A DNA stretch of 64,000 bases, taken from the NCBI GenBank assembly GCA_946186505.1, contig CAMHNI010000011.1:1-64000 (forward strand), read 5' to 3'. Below, one piece after another: positions 1 to 5,654 of the stretch; the first letter of the stretch is position 1, and each line of letters begins with the position of its first letter. The notes below the pieces were generated by a model. That model made no database searches, had not been told where the DNA came from, and worked only from the letters and a program-made list of their open reading frames with translations. A program made the translations under genes and the position numbers. This stretch comes from an uncultured Prevotellaceae bacterium (GTDB lineage Bacteria > Bacteroidota > Bacteroidia > Bacteroidales > Bacteroidaceae).

Positions 1-25
1 GAAATATGCAAATTTTCATTCCACT

Positions 26-139
26 TTAATTATTAGAGCGCAAAGTTAGAGTCCCTTTTGTGTTCCGTTCGTCGTAGAACGTCAGTATCTTCTGTAACTG
101 GTTGGTGCTGCGGCGACTGAATTCAATGGTCAGAGCCAT
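26..139 (-). pseudogene. Truncated RelE/ParE-type toxin remnant (37 codons)
   Basis: The frame opens with ATG at 139, overlapping the end of the upstream antitoxin-like gene by ten bases, the usual layout for an antitoxin-toxin pair. The translated start (MALTIEFSRRSTNQLQKIL, then FYDERN) matches the first helix pair of RelE/ParE family toxins, which are normally 90-105 residues. Here the frame stops at TAA 26-28, so the catalytic C-terminal sheet is missing. The break lies next to GTCCCTTTTGTGTT (51-64), identical to one arm of the palindrome at 4204-4231. I infer that a REP-related event removed the rest. The family assignment rests on about 28 residues. Confidence 0.55.
40..48 (-). promoter_or_regulatory. 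-7 box pointing out of the window
   Basis: On the minus strand this reads TAACTTTGC, a good TAnnTTTG box. It lies inside the last codons of the broken toxin and would drive a gene to the left of base 1. Only the motif is seen. Confidence 0.35.
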
Positions 140-390
140 TTTGCAAACATGGTTTTGAATTCAGACATAGAGACCACCTCGCCACGCTCCACTTCGGCGA
201 TTTCCTCCTCAATGTCGGGTGTCACCTGAAGCACGCCATCCACGATATGGGCAAAAGCCACGTCATCAGGTATGACAGGCTTCTCATACGCGTAGGCCAC
301 ATCGGCTGCAGGCTCCTTAGCGGTCTGACAACTGCCGTCCTCTTCGGCAATTTTGGGATATGGTTTGCTCTCTTTCATTGTCACTTGCAT
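130..390 (-). CDS. Probable antitoxin of a type II RelE/ParE-type pair
   Basis: 86 residues, acidic and short, ending in VVSMSEFKTMFAKWL, the kind of tail seen in antitoxins that sit directly upstream of RelE/ParE toxins. No DNA-binding domain is obvious in the N-terminal half, which is Pro/Glu-rich and probably disordered. The stop overlaps the ATG of the truncated toxin at 139. A second ATG at 378 (residue 5) could be the real start. A promoter lies just upstream (400-432). Since the toxin is broken, this gene may be a relic. Identification is from context and size; the family is not certain. Confidence 0.5.
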   Translation of the reverse strand: MQVTMKESKPYPKIAEEDGSCQTAKEPAADVAYAYEKPVIPDDVAFAHIVDGVLQVTPDIEEEIAEVERGEVVSMSEFKTMFAKWL

Positions 391-399
391 TATATTGCT

Positions 400-432
400 G
401 CAAAAGTACGATAAAAGATTGAAACAACCAAA
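400..432 (-). promoter_or_regulatory. Promoter of the antitoxin gene
   Basis: Minus strand TTTG (429-432) and TACTTTTGC (400-408), 20 bases apart, the standard Bacteroidetes spacing. Transcription would start about 10 bases before the ATG at 390. Confidence 0.6.
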
Positions 433-491
433 ACTTTCTTGTTATTTCTGTGCCATGTGCACAAAGAACGCGCTGCTGTTCACTTACTTGG

Positions 492-516
492 GATCACGGG
501 GTCGGTTCTACTGATC
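492..516. repeat. REP-like element, copy 1
   Basis: GATCA (492-496) and TGATC (512-516) flank a core that carries GGGGTCGGTTCTACTGATCA (498-517). The same 20-mer recurs at 3301-3320. The core resembles the GGGGACGGTTC core of REPs linked to RAYT transposases in other bacteria; that link is from memory, and no transposase is present here. Confidence 0.6.
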
Positions 517-572
517 ATTCTAAATTTTCTGTCACTTTTCTTGCAAGTTTCAGTTTTTCTTCCTATCTTTGC

Positions 573-625
573 ACCGTAACACCCCGTTGTCCCTGCTTAT
601 GCATACTTCGGGGTTAGTGTTTTTT
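573..625 (+). ncRNA. Candidate micro-transcript 1 (promoter plus terminator only)
   Basis: A promoter with CTTG (540-543) and TATCTTTGC (564-572), 20 bases apart, is followed within 15 bases by a hairpin ACCCCG (581-586) / CGGGGT (609-614) and a T-run (619-625). No reading frame of note lies between. The same arrangement recurs at 2252-2371 and 3362-3421, with similar sequence around the -33 region (CTTGCAAGTTTCAG here). Either a short stable RNA or an early terminator. Nothing else is seen from 626 to 674. Confidence 0.45.
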
Positions 626-674
626 ATAAGGGTATCGTCATCTAATAACAGTGACCGTATCAGATTTCAGTATT

Positions 675-698
675 ATGACAGGGGATGTCCCCTGTCAT
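675..698. terminator. Perfect 11-bp inverted repeat at a gene end
   Basis: ATGACAGGGGA (675-685) and TCCCCTGTCAT (688-698) form a perfect stem with a two-base loop, 8 bases past the stop of the minus-strand gene ending at 707. There is no long T-run on the minus strand, so terminator function is inferred; it could also act as an mRNA-stabilising hairpin. Confidence 0.5.
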
Positions 699-706
699 CT
701 CTTCTT

Positions 707-1999
707 TCAGTCGCTACGCTTTGTGAAAGTGGTTATATACAATGTTTCTGCAATAGAATAGAACAACTGCGAACCGACAAGTAACAATGAGGTTGTACCA
801 TCAGGCAAATGTCGAATGGAACGCCCTTCGGAAGACAACAGGTAAAAATCATGGCCATCCGGACACCACCTTCCAATACAAACCAGATCGTCCACAGCAA
901 ACATCTGATAATATACGTCGTTATCAACATGTTTTTCTTTGACTTGCAGTTTGTTATCCAATAAATAGACATCGCCATTCTCCATTACTGCAGCATAGTT
1001 ATTCTTTGCTACAAGCAACTGACGGAAGGCGTCACCTGTCTTCACATAAAGAAGAGTATCACTATAGATAGATTTAATCAACCCATCTTGTTTCTTCCAT
1101 GTCATATAGTCCAGCGACAGTTGCTGTCCGCTTTGCTTGTCGTAACAGGCTATATAAGGTTTATTCAGGTGGTGGATGGGCATTATTTTAGCGTCCGATT
1201 TTACATAGCCATAATTGATGAGTTTTAGCGTTTTACCCTCGTCGATTAATTCGTTTCTTGCCATTGCAGGATGCGAAACAGACCAAACGGCGGCAAGATT
1301 TTTATCAAAGCAGGTGAGATTCTTCCAATCCGTCATATAAGCATGATGATCACTCACTACTATTGATGCATTAGCACCTTGCGGCGACGTCTTGTACTTA
1401 TGCTCTGCCAATAGTCCGTTTTTCCGTCCATACTTATAAAGCTTGTCTGACAGCAACAGTACCGTTGAATTACTGAACTGACGAATTCCACGAATGTTTC
1501 TTACAAAATCATAATCCACCTGTTCACTCCAAAGAATATCACCCGTTCTCAGGCTGATGCCATTTATTTCAACAGCTGGACCTGTACCGGTGTCTCGTAG
1601 AACCAGTCCTAAGTCAACTTCGTTTTTATAAATAAATCCCAACGCTCCATCTTCCTTCCATACCTCGTTTCCATTCCAGTCTATCAAACGAAGCGAGTAT
1701 TGACGGCCCTGTTGGAACGATATGAGAATTCCCTTATCCAATACCTTGAAACCATCTTCCCTATGACTAAACATTGGCGACTGATAGATTAACTTACGGC
1801 TCTTCAGGTCGAATATTCCTACTTGTGCAGTCTTGTCATAGTTCTCTCCAGGATTTGCAAAAAGAATGCACAAGGATGTACTATCAGGATTAGCATACAT
1901 CATTGCTATTCTACGAGACAGTTTGTAACTGAAGTCTTCCTGAGCAATCATCAAAACGCTCATGAAGATCATAATACACCATGTAAATAGCCTTTTCAT
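707..1999 (-). CDS. Secreted PQQ-like beta-propeller protein, function unknown
   Basis: 430 residues. The first 19 (MKRLFTWCIMIFMSVLMIAQ) form a signal peptide. The rest is a series of short beta-rich blades of the PQQ/WD40-like kind, for example GNEVWKEDGALGF, TGDILWSEQVD, DVYLLDNKLQV and EGRSIRHLPDG, where a value is read out against a Trp. There are no catalytic motifs. It stands alone between two small-RNA-like loci, with a promoter at 2117-2125 and a 110-base 5' leader. Base composition is AT-richer than the metabolic genes. I would call it a hypothetical propeller protein; the binding partner cannot be told. Confidence 0.75.
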   Translation of the reverse strand: MKRLFTWCIMIFMSVLMIAQEDFSYKLSRRIAMMYANPDSTSLCILFANPGENYDKTAQVGIFDLKSRKLIYQSPMFSHREDGFKVLDKGILISFQQGRQYSLRLIDWNGNEVWKEDGALGFIYKNEVDLGLVLRDTGTGPAVEINGISLRTGDILWSEQVDYDFVRNIRGIRQFSNSTVLLLSDKLYKYGRKNGLLAEHKYKTSPQGANASIVVSDHHAYMTDWKNLTCFDKNLAAVWSVSHPAMARNELIDEGKTLKLINYGYVKSDAKIMPIHHLNKPYIACYDKQSGQQLSLDYMTWKKQDGLIKSIYSDTLLYVKTGDAFRQLLVAKNNYAAVMENGDVYLLDNKLQVKEKHVDNDVYYQMFAVDDLVCIGRWCPDGHDFYLLSSEGRSIRHLPDGTTSLLLVGSQLFYSIAETLYITTFTKRSD

Positions 2000-2116
2000 A
2001 CCTAAAAATAGTCTTCAAGGTTGCTATACATCAATTCGTACACAATTAGGGGCGTTTCTTTGTAAAATCTCTGCGAAGCGCCTGATATGTATTGCTCTCC
2101 ATAACGGATTGCACCT

Positions 2117-2125
2117 GCAAAAATA
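2117..2125 (-). promoter_or_regulatory. -7 box of the propeller gene
   Basis: Minus strand TATTTTTGC. It is about 115 bases upstream of the ATG at 1999. The -33 element is weak. Confidence 0.5.
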
Positions 2126-2260
2126 CAAAAAGATTTCGACAATGAGTTGATTTTTCCATTTTTTCTTCGAAAAGTCGCTCAAAAAAGAGCGGATTTAGAG
2201 AAAAACTGATAAAATATTAGCATTTTTCTTGCAACTTTCAGAAATAATGCCTATTTTTGC

Positions 2261-2371
2261 AACGTCAGAACGTATGTTCTGGCTATCCGGGTAGAATCCC
2301 GCGTGGGGTAAGGCTTTATCGATACTGCCCAATTTCATAGAGAGCCGTCGTTCAGCGATAGCTCTTTATTT
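2261..2371 (+). ncRNA. Candidate structured small RNA 2
   Basis: Promoter CTTG (2228-2231) and TATTTTTGC (2252-2260), 20 bases apart. The following 110 bases contain a hairpin CAGAAC (2266-2271) / GTTCTG (2276-2281), a second CGGG/CCCG hairpin near 2288-2301, and a terminator-like stem AGAGC (2341-2345) / GCTCT (2361-2365) followed by TTATTTAT. No ORF is visible. The pattern fits a free-standing small RNA. It does not match any family I can name. From 2372 to 2520 I see only AT-rich sequence and no gene. Confidence 0.5.
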
Positions 2372-2520
2372 ATAAGAAGGGCGAGTAGGATAGTAAAACT
2401 TTGTTGTTTTATAATTGTTATTGCTTTTAGTTGGAAAATTTTGCAGAAAAAACAATCGAAAAATGTGGACCTCCATTCTTATGTCCTCATTTTGTCGTTA
2501 TATCAACATACGCACTTTAT

Positions 2521-2883
2521 TTAGGGTATAATAATATTATTCAATTCCTCAATGAATTGTTCTACTTGTTTCTTTAACAATGGCAGGTCGCTGGTATACG
2601 TCTCCCATACCAATTTGGCGTTAGTAGTGATATAGCCATGCACGAGCGCATTACGCATGTCCACGATGTCGCGCCAAGGAACCTCAGGATGCTTGTCTCG
2701 GAATTCCTTTGTCAGAAGATTGGCTGCTTCACCAATAATCATGATGTTATAGACAACAGCATGATAGCACATGATGTCCGCCTTCATGTCTTCGAATGAC
2801 TTCCCGCTGAGATAGTCATTAATGTGCTCGATACAATCGTCAATATGTTGAAGACGGTCTATATCTCTAATTGCCTCTCTCAT
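2521..2883 (-). CDS. hepT: HepT-like toxin (HEPN RNase)
   Basis: 120 residues, all-helical, of the HepT/DUF86 family. The HEPN active-site motif R-x4-H-x-Y is present as RNALVHGY (R77, H82, Y84). Characterised HepT toxins are RNases, and Tyr in this motif can be AMP-modified by the MntA partner. The gene follows mntA with a 17-base overlap on the minus strand, the standard MntA-HepT order. The start codon ATG at 2883 is favoured because it lies within the mntA overlap. Family assignment is firm; the cellular target is unknown. Confidence 0.88.
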   Translation of the reverse strand: MREAIRDIDRLQHIDDCIEHINDYLSGKSFEDMKADIMCYHAVVYNIMIIGEAANLLTKEFRDKHPEVPWRDIVDMRNALVHGYITTNAKLVWETYTSDLPLLKKQVEQFIEELNNIIIP

Positions 2884-3166
2884 AGATTACTTTTAAGTCA
2901 CGATTTGCTGTTATCTGGGCAGCAGGGCGGAGGGTTCCTTCTTCCACGAGATCCACCTTACGGCCAAGCTTCTCTTCCAGTTCGCGGTTCATGCGCACAT
3001 AGGCAAACAAGCCGATGGGGAGAGTACGGTCGAACTTGACCAGTATGTCCACATCGCTGTCCTCGCGCTCCTCACCACGAGCGAAGGAGCCGAAAAGCCA
3101 AGCCTTCAGGACGGGCTGCGTCTTGAAGTATTCGGCTATCTGCTGCGTCATTGTTTGCGTACTCAT
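2867..3166 (-). CDS. mntA: MntA-like minimal nucleotidyltransferase antitoxin
   Basis: 99 residues. It has the nucleotidyltransferase signature GS-x10-DxD: G26-S27, then D38 and D40 in the segment GSFARGEEREDSDVDILV. Proteins of this family neutralise HepT by transferring AMP to its HEPN motif tyrosine. Asp/Glu further on (EEGTLRP region) could supply the third metal ligand. It is first in a two-gene operon with hepT and has a strong promoter at 3194-3226. Confidence 0.88.
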   Translation of the reverse strand: MSTQTMTQQIAEYFKTQPVLKAWLFGSFARGEEREDSDVDILVKFDRTLPIGLFAYVRMNRELEEKLGRKVDLVEEGTLRPAAQITANRDLKVIYERGN

Positions 3167-3193
3167 AGGCTGTCGATATTCGTTTTCTCGCCT

Positions 3194-3226
3194 GCAAATA
3201 TAGTTACTTTTCCTGAAACGTCCAAA
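3194..3226 (-). promoter_or_regulatory. Promoter of mntA-hepT
   Basis: Minus strand TTTG (3223-3226) and TATATTTGC (3194-3202), 20 bases apart. Confidence 0.65.
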
Positions 3227-3291
3227 TTTTTTCCAGACTTTTTCTGCAGATTGTTTTTATTACAAATAGTTCAGAAGGGACAGATTGTTTT

Positions 3292-3322
3292 AATGATCAT
3301 GGGGTCGGTTCTACTGATCATT
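3292..3322. repeat. REP-like element, copy 2
   Basis: AATGATCA (3292-3299) and TGATCATT (3315-3322) are perfect inverted arms around the same GGGGTCGGTTCTAC core as at 498-511. As with copy 1, a promoter-hairpin micro-transcript starts about 50 bases downstream on the plus strand. Confidence 0.65.
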
Positions 3323-3370
3323 TTTCTGCGTTGAAAATTTGGAAGTTTCAAGAATAATACTTATCTTTGC

Positions 3371-3421
3371 AACGTTGATTCCCGGCAGCCTCTGATTTTC
3401 AAGCTGTCGGGTCTGTTTTTT
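3371..3421 (+). ncRNA. Candidate micro-transcript 3
   Basis: Promoter TTTG (3338-3341) and TATCTTTGC (3362-3370), 20 bases apart. Ten bases later comes a strong stem CCCGGCAGC (3381-3389) / GCTGTCGGG (3403-3411) with one G-T pair, then TCTGTTTTTT. This is a textbook terminator placed about 45 bases after the predicted start. It would yield a hairpin RNA of about 45 bases, or attenuate transcription into the structured region that follows. Confidence 0.5.
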
Positions 3422-3423
3422 GA

Positions 3424-3535
3424 AGTGCACTTGATTGTTTCGACTTTGATGTTACACATCGAGTTCGCACACGCTCGGCAGAGTCCATGCGAGCATGACT
3501 CTGCTCTCGCTGAATCACGAACTTCATACTGCACT
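3424..3535 (+). ncRNA. Structured intergenic region with nested stems
   Basis: Nested pairings can be read directly: an outer stem AGTGCA (3424-3429) / TGCACT (3530-3535); a small hairpin GATGT/ACATC (3448-3460); a stem AGTTCG (3462-3467) / CGAACT (3518-3523); and a long hairpin GCAGAGTC plus ATGC (3478-3490) with GCAT plus GACTCTGC (3493-3504), one base bulged. A terminator follows at 3553. It may be an RNA or a palindromic repeat; I cannot name a family. Confidence 0.4.
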
Positions 3536-3552
3536 ATAAAAGGAACTGATGA

Positions 3553-3590
3553 GGGCAGTCTTTCGAGGCTGCCCTTTCCTTGTGTTTTTT
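3553..3590 (+). terminator. Rho-independent terminator
   Basis: GGGCAGTC (3553-3560) pairs with GGCTGCCC (3567-3574) including one G-T pair, loop TTTCGA, followed by TTTCCTTGTGTTTTTT. Confidence 0.7.
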
Positions 3591-3624
3591 CGACCTGTAC
3601 GACCCGAAAAATCCTTTCGTTTTA

Positions 3625-3656
3625 TTTGGTCATCTCGATTATTTTTCGTACCTTTG
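3625..3656 (+). promoter_or_regulatory. Promoter of the smalltalk operon
   Basis: TTTG (3625-3628) and TACCTTTG (3649-3656), 20 bases apart, with a leader of about 50 bases before the ATG at 3716. Confidence 0.65.
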
Positions 3657-3715
3657 TACCTGTGCCGGAGAGCACAGTTAGCCCTATTTATTCACCATCA
3701 AAAACACACAGTATT

Positions 3716-3805
3716 ATGAACAAGACATGGAAAACGATTCTTCAGGTGATCAGTTACATCATCACCCTCCTGTTAGGGGGCGCGGCCGGGAATGCCGTGA
3801 TGTAG
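3716..3805 (+). CDS. Smalltalk-type micro-protein (29 aa)
   Basis: 29 residues beginning MNKTWKTILQVISYIITLLL and ending in a Gly/Ala stretch. The MNK-TWKTIL-x-I start followed by one hydrophobic segment is the hallmark of the Bacteroidales smalltalk proteins, whose function is unknown. In many genomes they sit beside an HU-like protein and an amidase; neither is adjacent here. The start at 3716 is chosen because it is the only ATG after the promoter and gives the family-typical length. A small membrane protein follows 12 bases later, so the two are probably cotranscribed. Confidence 0.75.
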   Translation: MNKTWKTILQVISYIITLLLGGAAGNAVM

Positions 3806-3817
3806 AAGCGAAAAGCA

Positions 3818-4027
3818 ATGAAGCGCATGAAAAAGGAAGGCTTCAAAGTATCCCAGTACGCCTGTGCGGTGCTGCTCATCGTGAGCAGCATCGCGCTCGT
3901 GGCGTATCAGGTCATAGAGATTGAAGACGTGGCCGCAGGACTGCTCTACTACGTGGCCCAGTCCTTCCTATTGGCAGGTTCCATATTCGGACTCGACCAA
4001 TACATCAGAAGCATTAGTAAAAAGTGA
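3818..4027 (+). CDS. Small two-helix membrane protein, unknown
   Basis: 69 residues. A basic start (MKRMKKEGFK) precedes two hydrophobic segments, about residues 13-30 and 40-57, and a basic end (ISKK), so a hairpin in the inner membrane with both ends in the cytoplasm is likely. ATG at 3827 is an alternative start. It follows the smalltalk gene by 12 bases and is closed off by the terminator at 4093. I do not recognise a family. Smalltalk-associated membrane proteins are poorly described. Confidence 0.6.
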   Translation: MKRMKKEGFKVSQYACAVLLIVSSIALVAYQVIEIEDVAAGLLYYVAQSFLLAGSIFGLDQYIRSISKK

Positions 4028-4092
4028 TCGGAGTTGTGCGGTTTTTTTCCGAGACTTCCAAACAAAACGGGAAAAAAGCGGGCAGAAACGAA

Positions 4093-4123
4093 AAGAGGCA
4101 TCCTCGCGGTGGGGATGCCTCTT
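4093..4123. terminator. Bidirectional terminator
   Basis: AAGAGGCATCC (4093-4103) and GGATGCCTCTT (4113-4123) form a perfect 11-bp stem with A- and T-rich flanks. It ends the plus-strand smalltalk operon and the minus-strand operon or gene tail. Confidence 0.7.
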
Positions 4124-4137
4124 ACTTTCTGTTGCTG

Positions 4138-4206
4138 TTATTTCAGCAGGATTTTTATCAGCTTCGTCAGGTCGACTGCGTTCACTTCGCCGTCGCCGTC
4201 CGTACA
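4138..4206 (-). pseudogene. Orphan dockerin-like gene tail
   Basis: On the minus strand the last codons before TAA at 4138 read TDGDGEVNAVDLTKLIKIL, which is one dockerin/EF-hand-like calcium loop (D-x-D-G-x-V-N-x-x-D) as found at the C-termini of many secreted Prevotella proteins. Nothing in frame upstream looks coding, and the palindrome at 4204-4230 abuts it. It is followed by the terminator at 4093-4123, as expected for the 3' end of a former gene. The rest of the gene appears to have been deleted. Confidence 0.5.
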
Positions 4207-4230
4207 CAAAAGGAACCGTCCCTTTTGTGT
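4204..4230. repeat. REP-like palindrome
   Basis: ACACAAAAGGAAC (4204-4216) and GTCCCTTTTGTGT (4218-4230) pair over 13 positions with one mismatch. The right arm plus one base (14 bases) is repeated exactly at 51-64 beside the truncated toxin. The AACCGTCCC core is REP-like. Confidence 0.6.
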
Positions 4231-4235
4231 TACAC

Positions 4236-4718
4236 TTACTTGCCGCCGTGCTTCCCGCCTTGGTTCCAGCCGTTCATCATCTGTCCGCCCCTGTTCCACC
4301 CGCGCAGCATCTGGCGGTGGAAGCGGTCCTCGGCCTTGATGACGTCGTAGAGTTTCGAGGCTGAGATGATGCTGAGGAACTTGTTGTGGTATGTCTGCTG
4401 GATGCGCTTCAGCTCCAGGTCGTACTCGTCGCGCTGTCGGATGGCTTTCTCGCACCCTTTCTCGTCGGCTGGCTTGCCCCACCCCAGCTGTCGCTGTCGG
4501 TCATAGACGGCGCGTTGCTTGGCCTGCATCTCCTTATAGACGGGGAAGAACTTGGCTGCCTCCTGTGGTGTGAGGCATGCTTCCTTGGTGATGAACTGCT
4601 CAAGGTCGGCCTGGAACTTCTCTGGCGAGAACTTCGGTGGCTGCTGGGGTTTTTGATCCTGTGGTATAGCGGCGACGGCCAGCACAAGTGCAATCAGGAT
4701 AGTCATTAGTCTTTTCAT
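4236..4718 (-). CDS. Spy/CpxP-like periplasmic protein
   Basis: 160 residues: signal peptide (about 1-20), then a charged helical domain with heptad-like Gln/Lys/Glu/Arg patterns (ITKEACLTPQEAAKFFPVYKEMQAKQR), and a Gly/Asn/Trp-rich tail. The LTPQEAxxFxPVYxEM pattern is common in Bacteroidetes Spy/CpxP-like and LTXXQ-type proteins encoded next to ECF sigma factors. It is the last gene of the sigma operon, 12 bases after the anti-sigma-like gene. A role as periplasmic chaperone or stress sensor is inferred from that context, not shown. Confidence 0.65.
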   Translation of the reverse strand: MKRLMTILIALVLAVAAIPQDQKPQQPPKFSPEKFQADLEQFITKEACLTPQEAAKFFPVYKEMQAKQRAVYDRQRQLGWGKPADEKGCEKAIRQRDEYDLELKRIQQTYHNKFLSIISASKLYDVIKAEDRFHRQMLRGWNRGGQMMNGWNQGGKHGGK

Positions 4719-4730
4719 AGGGCAAAACAG

Positions 4731-5078
4731 TTAATAGTCGCCGGCGAGGCAGGCATAGATGTCGTAGTTGTCGGCCATGACATAGTCGGCAACGTCCTCG
4801 ACGTAAGTGTCTTCTGCAGAGGTTGTGGCCACGGGTGCCTGGGTTGCTCCGTCGGGTGAGAGCAGATAGATTGTGGCGGTGAACAGCACGCCGACGAGGC
4901 AGGCTGCAGCTGCCAGCCACGGTCTCATCCTGACGGTCAGTGGTCGTCTGGCACTGGTCTGCTCGGGCAGTTTCTGCATCACTTCGGCAGCGAGGCTGTC
5001 GAAATACCCCTCGGGCACTCGGAACGGGTTGTCCCTCTGGCTCATACGGCTTTTTACATACAGTTCTTCGTTTATCAT
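4731..5078 (-). CDS. Single-pass membrane protein, probable anti-sigma factor
   Basis: 115 residues. The N-terminal 50 residues are cytoplasmic and contain NPFRVPEGYFDSLAAEVMQKLP, a segment typical of small Bacteroidetes proteins downstream of ECF sigma genes. One membrane segment lies at about 53-73 (WLAAAACLVGVLFTATIYLL), followed by an acidic periplasmic tail. It lies 30 bases after the sigma gene and before the Spy-like gene. No ASD zinc motif is seen, so anti-sigma function is an inference from gene order. Confidence 0.6.
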   Translation of the reverse strand: MINEELYVKSRMSQRDNPFRVPEGYFDSLAAEVMQKLPEQTSARRPLTVRMRPWLAAAACLVGVLFTATIYLLSPDGATQAPVATTSAEDTYVEDVADYVMADNYDIYACLAGDY

Positions 5079-5108
5079 ACTTTATTGACGTTTCTGGGTG
5101 TAAAAGGT

Positions 5109-5654
5109 TTAATCATGTGACTTAAAAAATTCAGATATTTTCTTGACTGCGATGTGGTACGATGCTTTCAGGGCTCCCTCGCTGGTGCCGAGTGCGCGGC
5201 TGATGTCGCTGTACTTCATGTCGTCGTAGTAGCGCAGCAGGAAGACGGTGCGCTGTACTTCGGGCAGCTGTGCGATGGCCTGCTGCAGCTGTGCCTCTGT
5301 CTCGTCGCCGTCAAAGTAGTCGTCGGCCATCAGTGTGTTGGCCACGCCTGTTTCCTCGTCGTCGGTGCTCATGGTCACCATGTTTTTCTGCCGGCGCAGG
5401 AAGTCGAGGCTCTCGTTGATGGCTATGCGCGAAAGCCAGGTCAGCAGTTTCGAGTCGCCGTGAAACGAGCCCAGTCCCTGCCAGGCCTTGATGAGCGTGT
5501 TCTGCAGCACGTCGTCGGCGTCGTCGTGTGACAGGACGAAGCGTCGTATCTGCCAGTAGAGCTGCTCGCTGTACTGTCGCACCAGCGTCTCGAAGGCCCT
5601 CCGCTGTGTCTTGGGGTCTGTCAGCTGGGTTATCAGCAGTTTGTCATCGGTCAT
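5109..5654 (-). CDS. ECF RNA polymerase sigma factor
   Basis: 181 residues. Region 2 is at about 20-90 (FETLVRQYSEQLYWQIRRFV, then DADDVLQNTLIKAWQGL), and region 4 at about 125-175 (LPEVQRTVFLLRYYDDMKYSDISRALGTSEGALKASYHIAVKKI). The ATG at 5654 overlaps the transpeptidase stop by four bases (ATGA), so both are cotranslated. It is probably controlled by the membrane protein encoded next and directs an envelope response. Assignment to ECF sigma is firm; the regulon is not known. Confidence 0.93.
   Translation of the reverse strand: MTDDKLLITQLTDPKTQRRAFETLVRQYSEQLYWQIRRFVLSHDDADDVLQNTLIKAWQGLGSFHGDSKLLTWLSRIAINESLDFLRRQKNMVTMSTDDEETGVANTLMADDYFDGDETEAQLQQAIAQLPEVQRTVFLLRYYDDMKYSDISRALGTSEGALKASYHIAVKKISEFFKSHD

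Noticed and set aside
2261..2371. 6S RNA, SRP RNA or tmRNA
   Set aside because: None of the expected signatures (long central bulge, tetraloop SRP motif, tRNA-like ends) is present.
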